A stretch of 64,000 nucleotides of DNA from Clostridia bacterium (GCA_017415515.1 JAFQGI010000032.1:1-64000); one strand, 5' to 3'. Numbered from the stretch's first letter, positions 51,961-60,713 are shown. Numbers and translations: made by a program. The notes: generated by a model from the sequence alone, not told the origin.

Positions 51961-52878
51961 TTATTTTAAGAAGCCGCTGACGATCTGCTCCTCGGCCTCC
52001 TGCTCGGTAAGACCCAGGGTCATCAGCTTAATGAGCTGTTCGCCCGCAATCTTGCCGATGGCGGCCTCGTGGATGAGGGCGGCGTCCAGATGGTTGGCAG
52101 TCACCTCGGGGATGGCGCTGACCGACGCCTCGTCCATAATGATGGCGTCGCACTCGGAGTGGGCGGAACACTTGGCGTTGCCATTGATCACCGAGCGGAA
52201 CACCTGACGGGACCTGCCCTTAGCCACCGAACGGGAGGAAAGCTGTGCCGAGGCACCCTCGCCGTTGATATCCAGATGGAAATTGGTCTCGGCAAACTGC
52301 TCGCCGTGGGTCATGATCTTCTCACGGACAATCAAGGTGGCACCTGCCGCAATGGTGGCGGAGGTGTCACGGATGGTGGAGGTGACACCCTTGATCTGGG
52401 TGGACTCCATCTCCATATAGGCGTCCTCCGCCAAGTCAATGACGGTGGTGGGGTTCATCACCCGCTTGCCGTTGCCGTCGCCGTCGCCATAGTGCTTCTC
52501 CACGTATTTCAGGCGTGCGCCTGCCGCCAGATGGAAGGCGTGGATGCCGTCGTGGCGGCTCTCCTCGTCGCCGGCGTTGTGGATGCCGCAGCCCGCCACG
52601 ATGGTGACGTCTGCCCCCTCCCCCACGTAGAAGTCGTTGTACACCATTTCGGTGTGACCGGTCTGGCTGAGGATAACGGGGATGTGGACGCTCTCGTTCT
52701 TGGTGCCGGGTTTAATGATGATGTCGATACCGGGCTTATCCGTCTTGGTGACGATGTCGATGTTCTCGGTGGTATTGCGACCGGCCATCTCACCGTTGGC
52801 ACGGATGTTGTAGGCACCTTGGGGCACGTCGTGCAGGTCGGCGATCTGCTCTAACAGCTGTTTTTGAATCTGATCCAT
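51961..52878 (-). CDS. SufB/SufD-like Fe-S scaffold protein, short (SmsB type)
   Basis: 305 residues, much shorter than SufB (about 470). Contains the beta-helix core of the SufBD family (VIDLAEDAYMEMESTQIKGV, ECDAIIMDEASVSAIPEVTA, IHEAAIGKIAGEQLIKLMTL). One conserved Cys sits in IVAGCGIHNAG. Scaffold for Fe-S cluster assembly together with the ATPase gene. The two-gene form without SufS, SufU or SufD fits the minimal SMS system of anaerobes. Confidence 0.88.
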   Translation of the reverse strand: MDQIQKQLLEQIADLHDVPQGAYNIRANGEMAGRNTTENIDIVTKTDKPGIDIIIKPGTKNESVHIPVILSQTGHTEMVYNDFYVGEGADVTIVAGCGIHNAGDEESRHDGIHAFHLAAGARLKYVEKHYGDGDGNGKRVMNPTTVIDLAEDAYMEMESTQIKGVTSTIRDTSATIAAGATLIVREKIMTHGEQFAETNFHLDINGEGASAQLSSRSVAKGRSRQVFRSVINGNAKCSAHSECDAIIMDEASVSAIPEVTANHLDAALIHEAAIGKIAGEQLIKLMTLGLTEQEAEEQIVSGFLK

Positions 52879-52891
52879 TTCCTACACCTCC

Positions 52892-53617
52892 TTACAGCTT
52901 GTCCGTCAGCACGGAACAGGGACTGCTGCCGGCCAGCAGGTCGGGCAGGATCTCCTCGCGGCTGCCCTCGGTGCGCACCTCGCCACCCGCCACCACGATG
53001 ACGCGGTCGGCGATGTTGAGGATCCGCTCCTGATGGGAGATGATCATAATGCTGCCACCCAGCTTTTCGTGCATCTTCTCAAACACCTGAATGAGATTGT
53101 TAAAGCTCCACAGGTCGATGCCCGCCTCCGGCTCGTCAAAGATGGACAATTTGGTGCCGCGAGCCATGATCATAGCGATCTCGATGCGCTTCAATTCGCC
53201 ACCCGACAGGCTGGCGTTGATTTCGCGACCGATGTATTCACGGGCGCAGAGGCCCACCTCGGAGAGGTAGTTGCAGGCCTCGGAAATGGTGATGGGGCGA
53301 CCCGCCGCCATGGTGATGAGATCCTGCACCGTCAGGCCCTTAAAACGCACCGGCTGCTGAAAGGCAAAGCTGATGCCCGCCTTGGCACGGTCGGTGATGG
53401 ACAGATCGGTGATGTCCTCCCCGTCCAGCAAAATGCGGCCGGAGGTGGGGGTGTAGATGCCGGCGATGATCTTCGCCAAGGTGGACTTGCCGCCGCCGTT
53501 GGGGCCGGTGATGGCCACAAAGCGCTCGTCAATGGTCAAGCTGACGTCTTTTAGGATGTCGTGGGGCTTGCCCTCTTCATCCTGGACGGTATAGGTAATG
53601 TGTTGCAATTCCAGCAT
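52892..53617 (-). CDS. SufC-like Fe-S assembly ATPase (SmsC type)
   Basis: 241 residues from MLELQHITYTVQDEEGK, 8 nt after GAGG. Cytosolic ABC ATPase: Walker A GPNGGGKST, signature LSGGELKRIEIAM, Walker B SIFDEPEAGIDLW, switch His in ISHQ. The DEPEAGIDLW box is typical of SufC relatives. 13 nt before the scaffold gene. Confidence 0.92.
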   Translation of the reverse strand: MLELQHITYTVQDEEGKPHDILKDVSLTIDERFVAITGPNGGGKSTLAKIIAGIYTPTSGRILLDGEDITDLSITDRAKAGISFAFQQPVRFKGLTVQDLITMAAGRPITISEACNYLSEVGLCAREYIGREINASLSGGELKRIEIAMIMARGTKLSIFDEPEAGIDLWSFNNLIQVFEKMHEKLGGSIMIISHQERILNIADRVIVVAGGEVRTEGSREEILPDLLAGSSPCSVLTDKL

Positions 53618-53644
53618 AGGGTTTTCCTCTTTCAAAACAATGAA

Positions 53645-54319
53645 TTATTCCGCCTCGACCGGGCTGTGGTCAATGTTGATCCAAAAAGATACCAGCTCGG
53701 GAAGGGAGGTCTTTTCGTCTACCAGTATATGCTCGGGGGCAATGTAGAAGGTATAGGTTTCGGTGCCAGCCACCATAATGGTCAGCTCCTCCTCCAGCTC
53801 CGTTTTGCCGCCGGCCAGCATTTCATCGGTAGCGTAGTCGTACGCCTTAACCTCCAACGCATCCACACGAAGCACGTGGTCGGTGCCGTTGCTGATGATC
53901 ATCTTCACACATAGGTGGCCGTTGTTGGTGAAATAGGCTTCGCTCACATCCGCTTTGGGGCCCTCTCCCGACATTTCGGGGGAAGCGTTCGTCTTGACGA
54001 AGTGACCACGGGCTTCGTTGATCAGCCATTCCTTGCTCTCCTTATCCTTGCGGAAAGAATTGGCCAGTGCCAACACACACAGCAGCACGATGCCCACCAG
54101 CACAGCGCTGACCACGACGATATCCTTGCGGCGGGTGGGAATCTTACCCTCCTTGGCCTCTTGGCGGCGACGCTGAATTTCCTTTTTGAGGGCTTCACGC
54201 TCTTCTTTTCTGCGCGCTTTTTCCTCGGCTCGCACCTGCTCACGCGTTTTGTGCTCGCCGAATATCTCCAACTCCTCATCAAAAAGAGGGGTATTCATAC
54301 TTTTCTTGTTCTCTTTCAT
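53645..54319 (-). CDS. Membrane-anchored protein with cytosolic coiled coil
   Basis: About 224 residues. Basic and acidic coiled coil (VRAEEKARRKEEREALKKEI), one helix (VVSAVLVGIVLLCVLALA) and an extracytoplasmic beta-rich domain (VSEAYFTNNGHLCVKMIISN) resembling small FxLYD/SLAP-type domains. Start uncertain between two Mets seven residues apart, neither with a strong ribosome site. Directly upstream of the Fe-S pair; function unknown. Confidence 0.7.
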   Translation of the reverse strand: MKENKKSMNTPLFDEELEIFGEHKTREQVRAEEKARRKEEREALKKEIQRRRQEAKEGKIPTRRKDIVVVSAVLVGIVLLCVLALANSFRKDKESKEWLINEARGHFVKTNASPEMSGEGPKADVSEAYFTNNGHLCVKMIISNGTDHVLRVDALEVKAYDYATDEMLAGGKTELEEELTIMVAGTETYTFYIAPEHILVDEKTSLPELVSFWINIDHSPVEAE

Positions 54320-54375
54320 CGGCAGAAAACCGTCCGTTTCATTAGTTTTAGGTATACAAACACCCATTCTTTGCT

Positions 54376-54404
54376 ATTTTACACAGTTTTCTCTCTTTTG
54401 TAAA
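54376..54404 (-). promoter_or_regulatory. Promoter for the coiled-coil and Fe-S assembly genes
   Basis: Minus-strand -35 TTTACA (54399-54404), 17-nt spacer, -10 TAAAAT (54376-54381). No terminator lies before the Fe-S genes, so all three are probably co-transcribed. Confidence 0.75.
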
Positions 54405-54412
54405 GAGAAAAC

Positions 54413-54442
54413 GAAAAAAAGGACGGATTTCCGTCCTTTTTT
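54413..54442. terminator. Terminator of the 59-residue protein gene
   Basis: 12-bp perfect stem AAAAAGGACGGA with complement (54416-54427, 54430-54441), 2-nt loop. A and T runs suit either strand. Confidence 0.88.
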
Positions 54443-54444
54443 AC

Positions 54445-54624
54445 TCAAAACATACCGGTCACATTCTCCAACAAATCGCCAAAGGAATGAATGGCCTTAC
54501 CGGCATTGTTTTTGATTCCCTTTTTGTTCTTTTTCACCAGATAGGTGCCCACCACACCGGCGGTACAGCCCAGCGCCACACCCATACCGACGCCTTTCAT
54601 AAAATTGCCCATGTTGTGTTTCAT
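54445..54624 (-). CDS. 59-residue YtxH-like membrane protein
   Basis: From MKHNMGNFMKGVGMG after a strong AAGGAGGGGG site. One Gly-rich hydrophobic helix (GVALGCTAGVVGTYLV) and a basic, amphipathic tail. Resembles small YtxH/stress membrane proteins; function unknown. Confidence 0.75.
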   Translation of the reverse strand: MKHNMGNFMKGVGMGVALGCTAGVVGTYLVKKNKKGIKNNAGKAIHSFGDLLENVTGMF

Positions 54625-54675
54625 AATTCCCCCTCCTTTCCCTCTCATTGTTTCCCGCAATGTGAAAAATATGTC

Positions 54676-54703
54676 TTGCGAGGGGGATTTTCTGTGGTAT
54701 AAT
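54676..54703 (+). promoter_or_regulatory. Promoter of trmL
   Basis: Plus-strand -35 TTGCGA (54676-54681), 16-nt spacer, -10 TATAAT (54698-54703). Confidence 0.7.
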
Positions 54704-54725
54704 GAGAGAAAAGGAGGCAACGACT

Positions 54726-55226
54726 ATGCCCACACTAAACATCGTATTGGTAGAACCGGAGATTCCGCAAAACACCGGCAACATCAGCCGCACCTGTGCC
54801 GCCACAGGCGCACGCCTGCACATCGTGGAGCCCATGGGCTTCAAAATCGACGACAAAAAGCTGAAAAGAGCCGGTCTGGATTACTGGCATCTGCTGGACA
54901 TCACCTATTACAAAGATCTGGACGACTTTTTCGCCCGCAACGAAGGGCCTTTCTTTTATTTTTCCACCAAGGCCAAGCATATTCATTCGGACGTCACCTA
55001 TCCCGACGGCGCCTACTTGGTGTTTGGCAAAGAAACGAAAGGGCTGCCCGAGTGGCTGCTCCACGACAACCCCGAAAGCTGCGTGCGGCTGCCCATGATC
55101 GACAAGGATTCCGCCCGTTCCCTCAACCTCTCCAACGCCGTGGCGGTGGGAGCCTTTGAGGTGCTCCGTCAATGGGGCTATCCCGGTATGCGAACGCAAG
55201 GACACCTGACCCAATACGAGGATTAA
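54726..55226 (+). CDS. trmL: tRNA (cytidine/uridine-34-2'-O)-methyltransferase
   Basis: 166 residues from MPTLNIVLVEPEIPQNTGNI after AAAGGAGG. SPOUT-class knot methyltransferase modifying the wobble base of tRNA-Leu. Knot motifs: NTGNISRTCAATG, LVFGKETKGLPEWLL and RLPMIDKDSARSLNLSNAVA. Complete and monocistronic. Confidence 0.96.
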   Translation: MPTLNIVLVEPEIPQNTGNISRTCAATGARLHIVEPMGFKIDDKKLKRAGLDYWHLLDITYYKDLDDFFARNEGPFFYFSTKAKHIHSDVTYPDGAYLVFGKETKGLPEWLLHDNPESCVRLPMIDKDSARSLNLSNAVAVGAFEVLRQWGYPGMRTQGHLTQYED

Positions 55227-55258
55227 AAAAACTCCCTGCCGATGGCAGGGAGTTTTTG
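55225..55258. terminator. Convergent terminator of trmL and the exporter operon
   Basis: 11-bp perfect stem AACTCCCTGCC with complement (55230-55240, 55244-55254), 3-nt loop, A and T runs on both sides. Confidence 0.92.
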
Positions 55259-55259
55259 T

Positions 55260-56924
55260 TTATCCTTCTACGATTTTGCCGTCTATGACGCGGATGACAC
55301 GGTCACAGATCTCCAACGCCGCAGGGCGGTGGGTGATGCACAGACAGGTGCGGTCCGGCAACGCACGCAAGCGCTTAAGCACCCGCTGCTCGGTGACCTC
55401 ATCCAAAGCGGAGGTGGCCTCATCCAGCAACAGCACGGGCGCACCGCACAACACGGCACGGGCAATCGCCAAGCGTTGCAGTTGCCCCTCAGACAGGCCG
55501 CTGCCACGCTCACCCAGCACCGTATCCAGGCCATCCGGCTGTTTGCGGATGGCATCCGCCACGTCCGCCACCTCGGCGGCGGCCCAAATGGCCTCTTCGC
55601 TCACCTCGCCACAGCAAAAAGCGATGTTCTCGCGGATGGTGCCGGAGAGCAACAAGCCGGTTTGCGGCACGTAGGCAAACAACGGACGGGTCTCGCAACC
55701 CAAAACCAACTCACCATCTGTCAGTTTGGCCGTCATTGTGCCGCTGTCAGGGGTGTAGAAGCCCAACATCAACTTTTGCAACGTAGACTTACCGATGCCG
55801 GAATAGCCCACCAGCGCCACAAACTCCCCTTTTCTCAAAGAGAAATCGGCACCCGCCAAAATGAGATGCCCCTCTTCATAGGCAAAATGCACGGAACGGG
55901 CATCCAACGAAACCAGTCGACGATAGACGTCCATAGGATCGCAGGTTTGACCCAAACGAGGCTCTTCCTCCAACAGCTCCAGCTCTTGAATGCGCTCGGC
56001 AGAAGCCAACATGTTGTAATACTGGGGTAATAAACCCGAAGCATTGACGAAGGGCTGACGAATCTGACTGACGATCTGCAAAAAGGCGGTCAACTGACCG
56101 AAGGTGAAGCCGTTGCCGGACGCCAAGCCCACAGCCCCCCACAACAGTGCCACGTAGTAGCTGCCGGAAAACAGCAGATACATTGCACCGTGGGACATAT
56201 TGTTCCAACGAATGCGTTTGAGCTTTGCCTTAAAATGACTGCCCAACAAGCCGCCCAAGCGGTCACGCACCGTATCGGCGCCGTCAAAGGACTGGATCAG
56301 CATCCAGTTAGCCAAGCTCTCCTGTGTAAAGGATTTCGCCTTACCATCCTTTTCCTGGCACTCTTTGTGGATTTCCTTCATCTTTTTGCCGTAAAAGCGG
56401 CTGCAGATCAGCATCAAAATGCCTAGCCCCAACAGCACCAGCGTAAAACGCCAATCCATCACCAGTAAAACCACCAAGCAGGCGATGAGGCGGGTGGCCA
56501 TCGCCACCACCTGCGGCACCAGCGTCACCACGCCGGTGACCACCACGTCGGTGTCGGCGGTCATGCGATGAAGCAATTCGCCGGTGTGAATCTTGGATAA
56601 TTTGGCATACCGCTTTTGGAACAAGGAGGCAAACACCGTATCCTTGATGCGGATCTCCACCTTACCGGAGACCCACACCTTATAGTAGTTATAGAAAATG
56701 TGTAAAAACAGCTCCGCCAACAGCAATCCGACCAAAGCACAGCCGGCCCACAGCAGACCGTCGTGATCCTTCGCCATGGCGCTGTCGATCACCTTTTCGG
56801 ATACCAACGCAAACGCCACCATACCGCCCGCGATCAAGCCGTTGACCACAGACAGCAACACAATGGACCACCCGTAAGGACGGGCAATACGCCATATCCA
56901 GTTTTGGGCGTTGGCGGATTTCAT
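55260..56924 (-). CDS. ABC exporter, fused membrane and ATPase domains
   Basis: 554 residues from MKSANAQNWIWRIARPYGWS. Six-helix transmembrane domain at residues 1-300, then an ATPase domain with Walker A GYSGIGKST, signature LSEGQLQRLAIARAVL, Walker B VLLLDEATSALDE and His in ITHR. Half-transporter of the MdlB/lipid-peptide type, lacking a C39 peptidase domain. Last gene of the HprK-PqqD-S26 operon, so it may export that pathway's product. Confidence 0.9.
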   Translation of the reverse strand: MKSANAQNWIWRIARPYGWSIVLLSVVNGLIAGGMVAFALVSEKVIDSAMAKDHDGLLWAGCALVGLLLAELFLHIFYNYYKVWVSGKVEIRIKDTVFASLFQKRYAKLSKIHTGELLHRMTADTDVVVTGVVTLVPQVVAMATRLIACLVVLLVMDWRFTLVLLGLGILMLICSRFYGKKMKEIHKECQEKDGKAKSFTQESLANWMLIQSFDGADTVRDRLGGLLGSHFKAKLKRIRWNNMSHGAMYLLFSGSYYVALLWGAVGLASGNGFTFGQLTAFLQIVSQIRQPFVNASGLLPQYYNMLASAERIQELELLEEEPRLGQTCDPMDVYRRLVSLDARSVHFAYEEGHLILAGADFSLRKGEFVALVGYSGIGKSTLQKLMLGFYTPDSGTMTAKLTDGELVLGCETRPLFAYVPQTGLLLSGTIRENIAFCCGEVSEEAIWAAAEVADVADAIRKQPDGLDTVLGERGSGLSEGQLQRLAIARAVLCGAPVLLLDEATSALDEVTEQRVLKRLRALPDRTCLCITHRPAALEICDRVIRVIDGKIVEG

Positions 56925-56937
56925 GGTTGGTTGCTCC

Positions 56938-57522
56938 TTACTTTTTCTTGGATCGTCCCAGTAGACGGCGCAGGCGATAGGGCACGCCATACCGCAGATG
57001 ACGAGGCAAATGATACAGCCGCACCAAAGCGGGACGCAACCATAGCAAACGATGCCACCGCAACCGATTGCCGCGGTAAGCATCGCTGTCGCACTCCCAA
57101 CGTTTTCCGCGACTGATAAAGGCCTTCGCCACCCCCATAATTTGATCGGGGGCAATATGGGGTTCCTCCTGCCATTGGGCGTCGCCCAGCATCGTATACT
57201 GCAAGCTGTCACAGCGAGAGGGCAGCGCCCCCTCCTCACCCCAACGGGTGCGGGTGACACCGTCATCTCGCTCCACAATGCGATGAAGGATCAGCTTGCC
57301 GTTACGGCGACGATACAATGGCACATCCCCCGGCTGCAACGCCGTGGGATCACAGGCGATCAGCACCACCTGATCCTTCTTGTTACGCAAAAAGGGGCTC
57401 ATGCTGTTGCCGGTGATGGTCAGCACCACCTCCTGCCCCTGTGCGATACAGTCGGACAGGATCGGCCCCAGCTGATCCAAAGGCAGCCCCACGTAATGGG
57501 GGGCGTTCCGTGTCTTACTCAT
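56938..57522 (-). CDS. S24/S26 family peptidase-like protein
   Basis: 194 residues. Nucleophile region LTITGNSMSPFLRN (Ser in GNSMSP), then QPGDVPLYRRRNG and LILHRIV, as in signal-peptidase-like proteins. No transmembrane helix is visible at either end; the C-terminus is Arg-rich and basic. Probably processes a peptide together with the PqqD-like protein, but a regulatory S24 role cannot be excluded. Overlaps pqqD-like gene by 8 nt. Confidence 0.82.
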   Translation of the reverse strand: MSKTRNAPHYVGLPLDQLGPILSDCIAQGQEVVLTITGNSMSPFLRNKKDQVVLIACDPTALQPGDVPLYRRRNGKLILHRIVERDDGVTRTRWGEEGALPSRCDSLQYTMLGDAQWQEEPHIAPDQIMGVAKAFISRGKRWECDSDAYRGNRLRWHRLLWLRPALVRLYHLPRHLRYGVPYRLRRLLGRSKKK

Positions 57523-57781
57523 CCAGCAGATTCTTCTCTCTCAGAGAGGCCACAAAGCGCTCCACGTCAGCGGTGGCGATGGCGGCGGTCACATCGTATT
57601 CGCCCAACAGAGCCTCGACCAAAGACTCCACGGTGCAGTCCTCCGCCAGTTTCTGCCACAGGAAAGCGCCAACCTCATTGAGCGTAATCAGACAACGGAA
57701 ATCCACCGACTGGGCACCAACCGGCACCACCACGTTATTACCGCCAACCTGGCGAAGCAAAAAACCTTCTTTGATTTTCAT
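57515..57781 (-). CDS. PqqD-like protein (RiPP recognition element fold)
   Basis: 88 residues with LITLNEVGAFLWQKLAEDCT and VDVTAAIATADVERFVASLR-type helices: the winged-helix PqqD fold that binds leader peptides of RiPPs. Begins 1 nt before the HprK-like gene ends in reading order and sits between kinase and peptidase genes. No leader peptide gene is visible nearby. Confidence 0.88.
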   Translation of the reverse strand: MKIKEGFLLRQVGGNNVVVPVGAQSVDFRCLITLNEVGAFLWQKLAEDCTVESLVEALLGEYDVTAAIATADVERFVASLREKNLLDE

Positions 57782-57782
57782 C

Positions 57783-58655
57783 TCAAATTTCCTCCTCAGG
57801 GAAAATTTCTTTAATCACCGTTTCCACAGCCTCGGTGCTGATGTTGCAGGTCAGGCAATAGATTGGCACGTTAGCCAGCAACCGCTCACCAAACTCCACC
57901 AGCTTCTCACCCAAATTCACATCGTAGTAAGGGCGAGCCAGCTGCGAGGTCAGATAGAAATAACTGCGCAGAGGATCCAAACGGCAAATGCTGTTCTTTT
58001 CGCCACGCTCGATAAACACGATAGCCTTCAACGGCACCGTCACGTTGGTGTTGATGGCGCTCTTGCCGCTCCATGGGGTGCCGCACAGCATCGGCTGACC
58101 GTCCTCAAAGACGATGGCAGGCTTATCGTCATTAACCACCGTCACTTCATCCCCCAGCAGCTGCTGCCACAAGCCCACGTGGGTGGACTTGCCGGTGCCG
58201 GAATTGGCAGAGAAGGCAATGCCGTGGCCACGCCACGCCAAAGAGGAAGCGTGAAGCACGCCGCCGCCCAAAGCGGTCAGGCGATCCTGGAAGGAAAAAC
58301 CGGTCAACGAATACTCCCATCCTTCGCTGGTAAACTGGGGGTGGATCAATCCCTTGCGCATCTGAATTTCTACGTCAGAATAATCGTCGTTATAGAAAGT
58401 TGCCAAGTAAATTTGGCCATCCAAATTACGGCTGTAACGGCAATGACGTCCATCCGCCAATTTGAGAATGGTGGCAGACTTAATGCTCTGCTCGACCTCG
58501 CCCTCGGGGCAAGGAATCTCATCCAGCATCCGCGTGCGGATGTCCATCACGGAAGCCCGGTCATCCTGCCGCTCATACGGCTGATACAGCGAGTCGAACC
58601 ACTCTTTTTGTGCACTGTCGATACGCATCGGCAAACCGGCTACGCAAATGTCCAT
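57783..58655 (-). CDS. HprK/PEPCK-like kinase
   Basis: 290 residues. Central P-loop FSANSGTGKSTHVGL near residues 150-165 and a PEPCK/HprK-type acidic motif VVNDDKPAI follow, then NVTVPLKAIVFIERGEK. It lacks the N-terminal DRTGG-like domain of true HPr kinase. Related kinases phosphorylate lasso peptide precursors. First gene of the operon, start after AAGGAGG. Confidence 0.85.
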   Translation of the reverse strand: MDICVAGLPMRIDSAQKEWFDSLYQPYERQDDRASVMDIRTRMLDEIPCPEGEVEQSIKSATILKLADGRHCRYSRNLDGQIYLATFYNDDYSDVEIQMRKGLIHPQFTSEGWEYSLTGFSFQDRLTALGGGVLHASSLAWRGHGIAFSANSGTGKSTHVGLWQQLLGDEVTVVNDDKPAIVFEDGQPMLCGTPWSGKSAINTNVTVPLKAIVFIERGEKNSICRLDPLRSYFYLTSQLARPYYDVNLGEKLVEFGERLLANVPIYCLTCNISTEAVETVIKEIFPEEEI

Positions 58656-58692
58656 TCAGACGCACCTCCTTGTTGATATAACTTGACACTTT

Positions 58693-58721
58693 ATTGTATC
58701 AATTTCCAAAGAGTAAGTCAA
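58693..58721 (-). promoter_or_regulatory. Promoter of the HprK-PqqD-S26-ABC operon
   Basis: Minus-strand -35 TTGACT (58716-58721), 17-nt spacer, -10 TACAAT (58693-58698), 38 nt before the HprK-like ATG. Confidence 0.85.
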
Positions 58722-58735
58722 TGGGTAAACGAAAA

Positions 58736-58774
58736 AAAGAAGGAGGAAAGGGCCTGGCCCTCTCCCCCTTCTTT
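58736..58774 (-). terminator. Terminator of the phage head module
   Basis: Long imperfect stem with outer arms AAAGAAGG/CCTTCTTT and inner arms AGGGCC/GGCCCT, followed by TTTTTTTC on the minus strand. It ends transcription from the phage genes just before the next operon's promoter. Confidence 0.85.
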
Positions 58775-58777
58775 CAT

Positions 58778-58909
58778 TTATCTCGGCGCTTTGACGCCGG
58801 CTGTGTTGCGGTGGCTTTTGGCTTTTTGCATTAGATGCACCCGCATTTTATGCGCCATCACCATCGCCTCCAAGCGGCGGCGGTCATAAAGGGGCACTTC
58901 TCGCTTCAT
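58778..58909 (-). CDS. 43-residue basic phage protein
   Basis: Sequence MKREVPLYDRRRLEAMVMAH followed by KMRVHLMQKAKSHRNTAGVK and APR. ATG overlaps the preceding stop as ATGA. Helical and strongly basic. Function unknown; last gene of the phage module. Confidence 0.7.
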   Translation of the reverse strand: MKREVPLYDRRRLEAMVMAHKMRVHLMQKAKSHRNTAGVKAPR

Positions 58910-59268
58910 GCATTCAGCCCCTCCTCCGTTACCGTGGTGTCCATCCGCTTATGCGGCACACCGCCGGTGTGGGTTAAGGCTCGCGTGTACAGATCCAGCA
59001 GCCTCTCGTAAAGGTGTGCATCGCCACCGTTCAGGCACAGCAGCGTGGCCACTCCATAGGCCATGGCAGGAAGGCACCGCCAGGAGATCTCCAGCTTTTG
59101 ACGCACATGCTCCAAGGGCTGAAACTCCTCAGTATGCTCCCGATACCACAGATTACAATAGATCTCGTTGACCGCCAGCAGACCGCTTTCGTTGCCATCG
59201 TTCGCCGCCAAACGATGGGGCTGATCCATCAGCGCATAGGCGTGACGCAAAACACTCAATCCGGTCAT
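58906..59268 (-). CDS. Hypothetical phage protein
   Basis: 120 residues, mixed helical (RHAYALMDQPHRLAANDGNE, CLPAMAYGVATLLCLNGGDA). Position right after the capsid gene suggests a head-completion or head-tail connector protein, but no motif proves it. Confidence 0.65.
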   Translation of the reverse strand: MTGLSVLRHAYALMDQPHRLAANDGNESGLLAVNEIYCNLWYREHTEEFQPLEHVRQKLEISWRCLPAMAYGVATLLCLNGGDAHLYERLLDLYTRALTHTGGVPHKRMDTTVTEEGLNA

Positions 59269-59293
59269 ACCGTCACCTCCTCAGACAACGGGA

Positions 59294-60205
59294 TCAATAC
59301 ACGTAGGTGCAGATACCGCTCTTGAGGCTGTCTTTGAGCACCACGTCGTAGTACAGACGATAATCCAGCTTCCACGCATCCGCTTTCAGATTGTGAGCGG
59401 GATCAAAGCAACGCACCTGCTCGGTCTTCTTGATCAAAGAGGCGGCACGGCGAGGCACCAGCAAAAGGCCGATGCTCTTGGCGTTCACGGCGGGGGTAAA
59501 GCCGCCATCCTCCTGACCGGAGGTGGTGCCGTCGAAGAAATCATAGGCGGTCTTCATGCGGCTGTCGGGAACGGGCAGGATGGCCACGCCGTTCAGACTG
59601 GTCACCTGGGTGTGCAGCTCACCCTTCTTAAAGTCGTTCATCACCAGATGACGGGAGATCTCTTCGCTGTTCTGCAAGGCGTTGAGCATCTTGCCGTCCA
59701 CAAAGGCCACCAGCTCCTCGTCATAGCCCACCGCATTCTGAGCGGTGGCAATGGCCTCGGTCAACATGGCGTAGGCATCGGTGGCAGGGTTGCCCTCCAC
59801 CACCTGGTTGGCACCATAGGCATAGCCGGCCAGCTTGGACAACACGTAGGCGTCCACCTCCGGCACCACCTTGGTGCGGACAAACTCGCCCATGATCTGA
59901 CCGGCCAGATCGGCAATGCCGCTTTCGTCGTGGTCCTCACGGTCCAGCTGGAAAGAGCGACCACGATCCATCGCCAGGGTATAGGGCTTGGCGGACACAG
60001 ACACAGTGCCGCTGACAAAGCCGGTGTCACGGTCGTAATCGCCCAAGCCGGAGATGTTCATGGCGGGGATCATCACCGTTTTGGCACCCACAAATTTGCC
60101 GCGCAGATTGTTGTCTGCCATAAAGCCGGTCACAGGCTTCTGACCCACCGCTTTATCCAACTCGTCGGTCATTTTAACGGAAATGTTTTCCAAATTCAAG
60201 CTCAT
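59294..60205 (-). CDS. Phage major capsid protein
   Basis: 303 residues, near normal length for HK97-fold capsids without an N-terminal delta domain. Contains DRGRSFQLDREDHDESG and VPEVDAYVLSKLAGYAYGAN, common in Firmicutes phage capsids. Preceded by the scaffold gene, so the scaffold is separate. Confidence 0.88.
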   Translation of the reverse strand: MSLNLENISVKMTDELDKAVGQKPVTGFMADNNLRGKFVGAKTVMIPAMNISGLGDYDRDTGFVSGTVSVSAKPYTLAMDRGRSFQLDREDHDESGIADLAGQIMGEFVRTKVVPEVDAYVLSKLAGYAYGANQVVEGNPATDAYAMLTEAIATAQNAVGYDEELVAFVDGKMLNALQNSEEISRHLVMNDFKKGELHTQVTSLNGVAILPVPDSRMKTAYDFFDGTTSGQEDGGFTPAVNAKSIGLLLVPRRAASLIKKTEQVRCFDPAHNLKADAWKLDYRLYYDVVLKDSLKSGICTYVY

Positions 60206-60235
60206 TGTATCGTTTCCTTTCTTTGTCGAAATTGA

Positions 60236-60625
60236 TTACAGCGCGGAACGGAACGCTCGGAGAAAAGCGTCCTGCTCCGGAGGTGTCTGAACCGCACCGC
60301 GGGAAAGGCTGCCTGCCGATTGGTTAGCTGCCTGCTGCCGCTTTTCCGCAGCGGCGGCTACCTTTTTCTCTTCTTGCAGACGATGGCGCAGATAGGCGTC
60401 CAGCAGCGAAATTCCCTGCCGGGCCGCTATATCCAACACCGCATCCGGCAGTTGAGCAGGGCTGACAAACTGAGGAAACTCCTCTGCCAGCGCCAAAAAA
60501 TCCTCTGCCAAACGATCGGTGACGTCGATCTCTTCCACAGAGATCGGTTCTTGGGTCAACGGCTCGTCGCACGGCGGCTCGAGGCTCTCCTCCACGGTGA
60601 TCGGTTCATGGATTTCAATATCCAT
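60236..60625 (-). CDS. Phage scaffold-like protein
   Basis: 129 residues; acidic N-terminus, helical middle (LAEDFLALAEEFPQFVSPAQ), basic Gln/Ala-rich coiled-coil end (HRLQEEKKVAAAAEKRQQAA). Composition and location between portal and capsid fit a scaffolding protein. Confidence 0.75.
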   Translation of the reverse strand: MDIEIHEPITVEESLEPPCDEPLTQEPISVEEIDVTDRLAEDFLALAEEFPQFVSPAQLPDAVLDIAARQGISLLDAYLRHRLQEEKKVAAAAEKRQQAANQSAGSLSRGAVQTPPEQDAFLRAFRSAL

Positions 60626-60713
60626 AATAATTCCTCCTTAGGGTGAGCAGTTGCCATAGGGGCAGGGCAACCGCCTTAATTCACACGGAATGACGAAGGA
60701 GACGGTTCATCGG

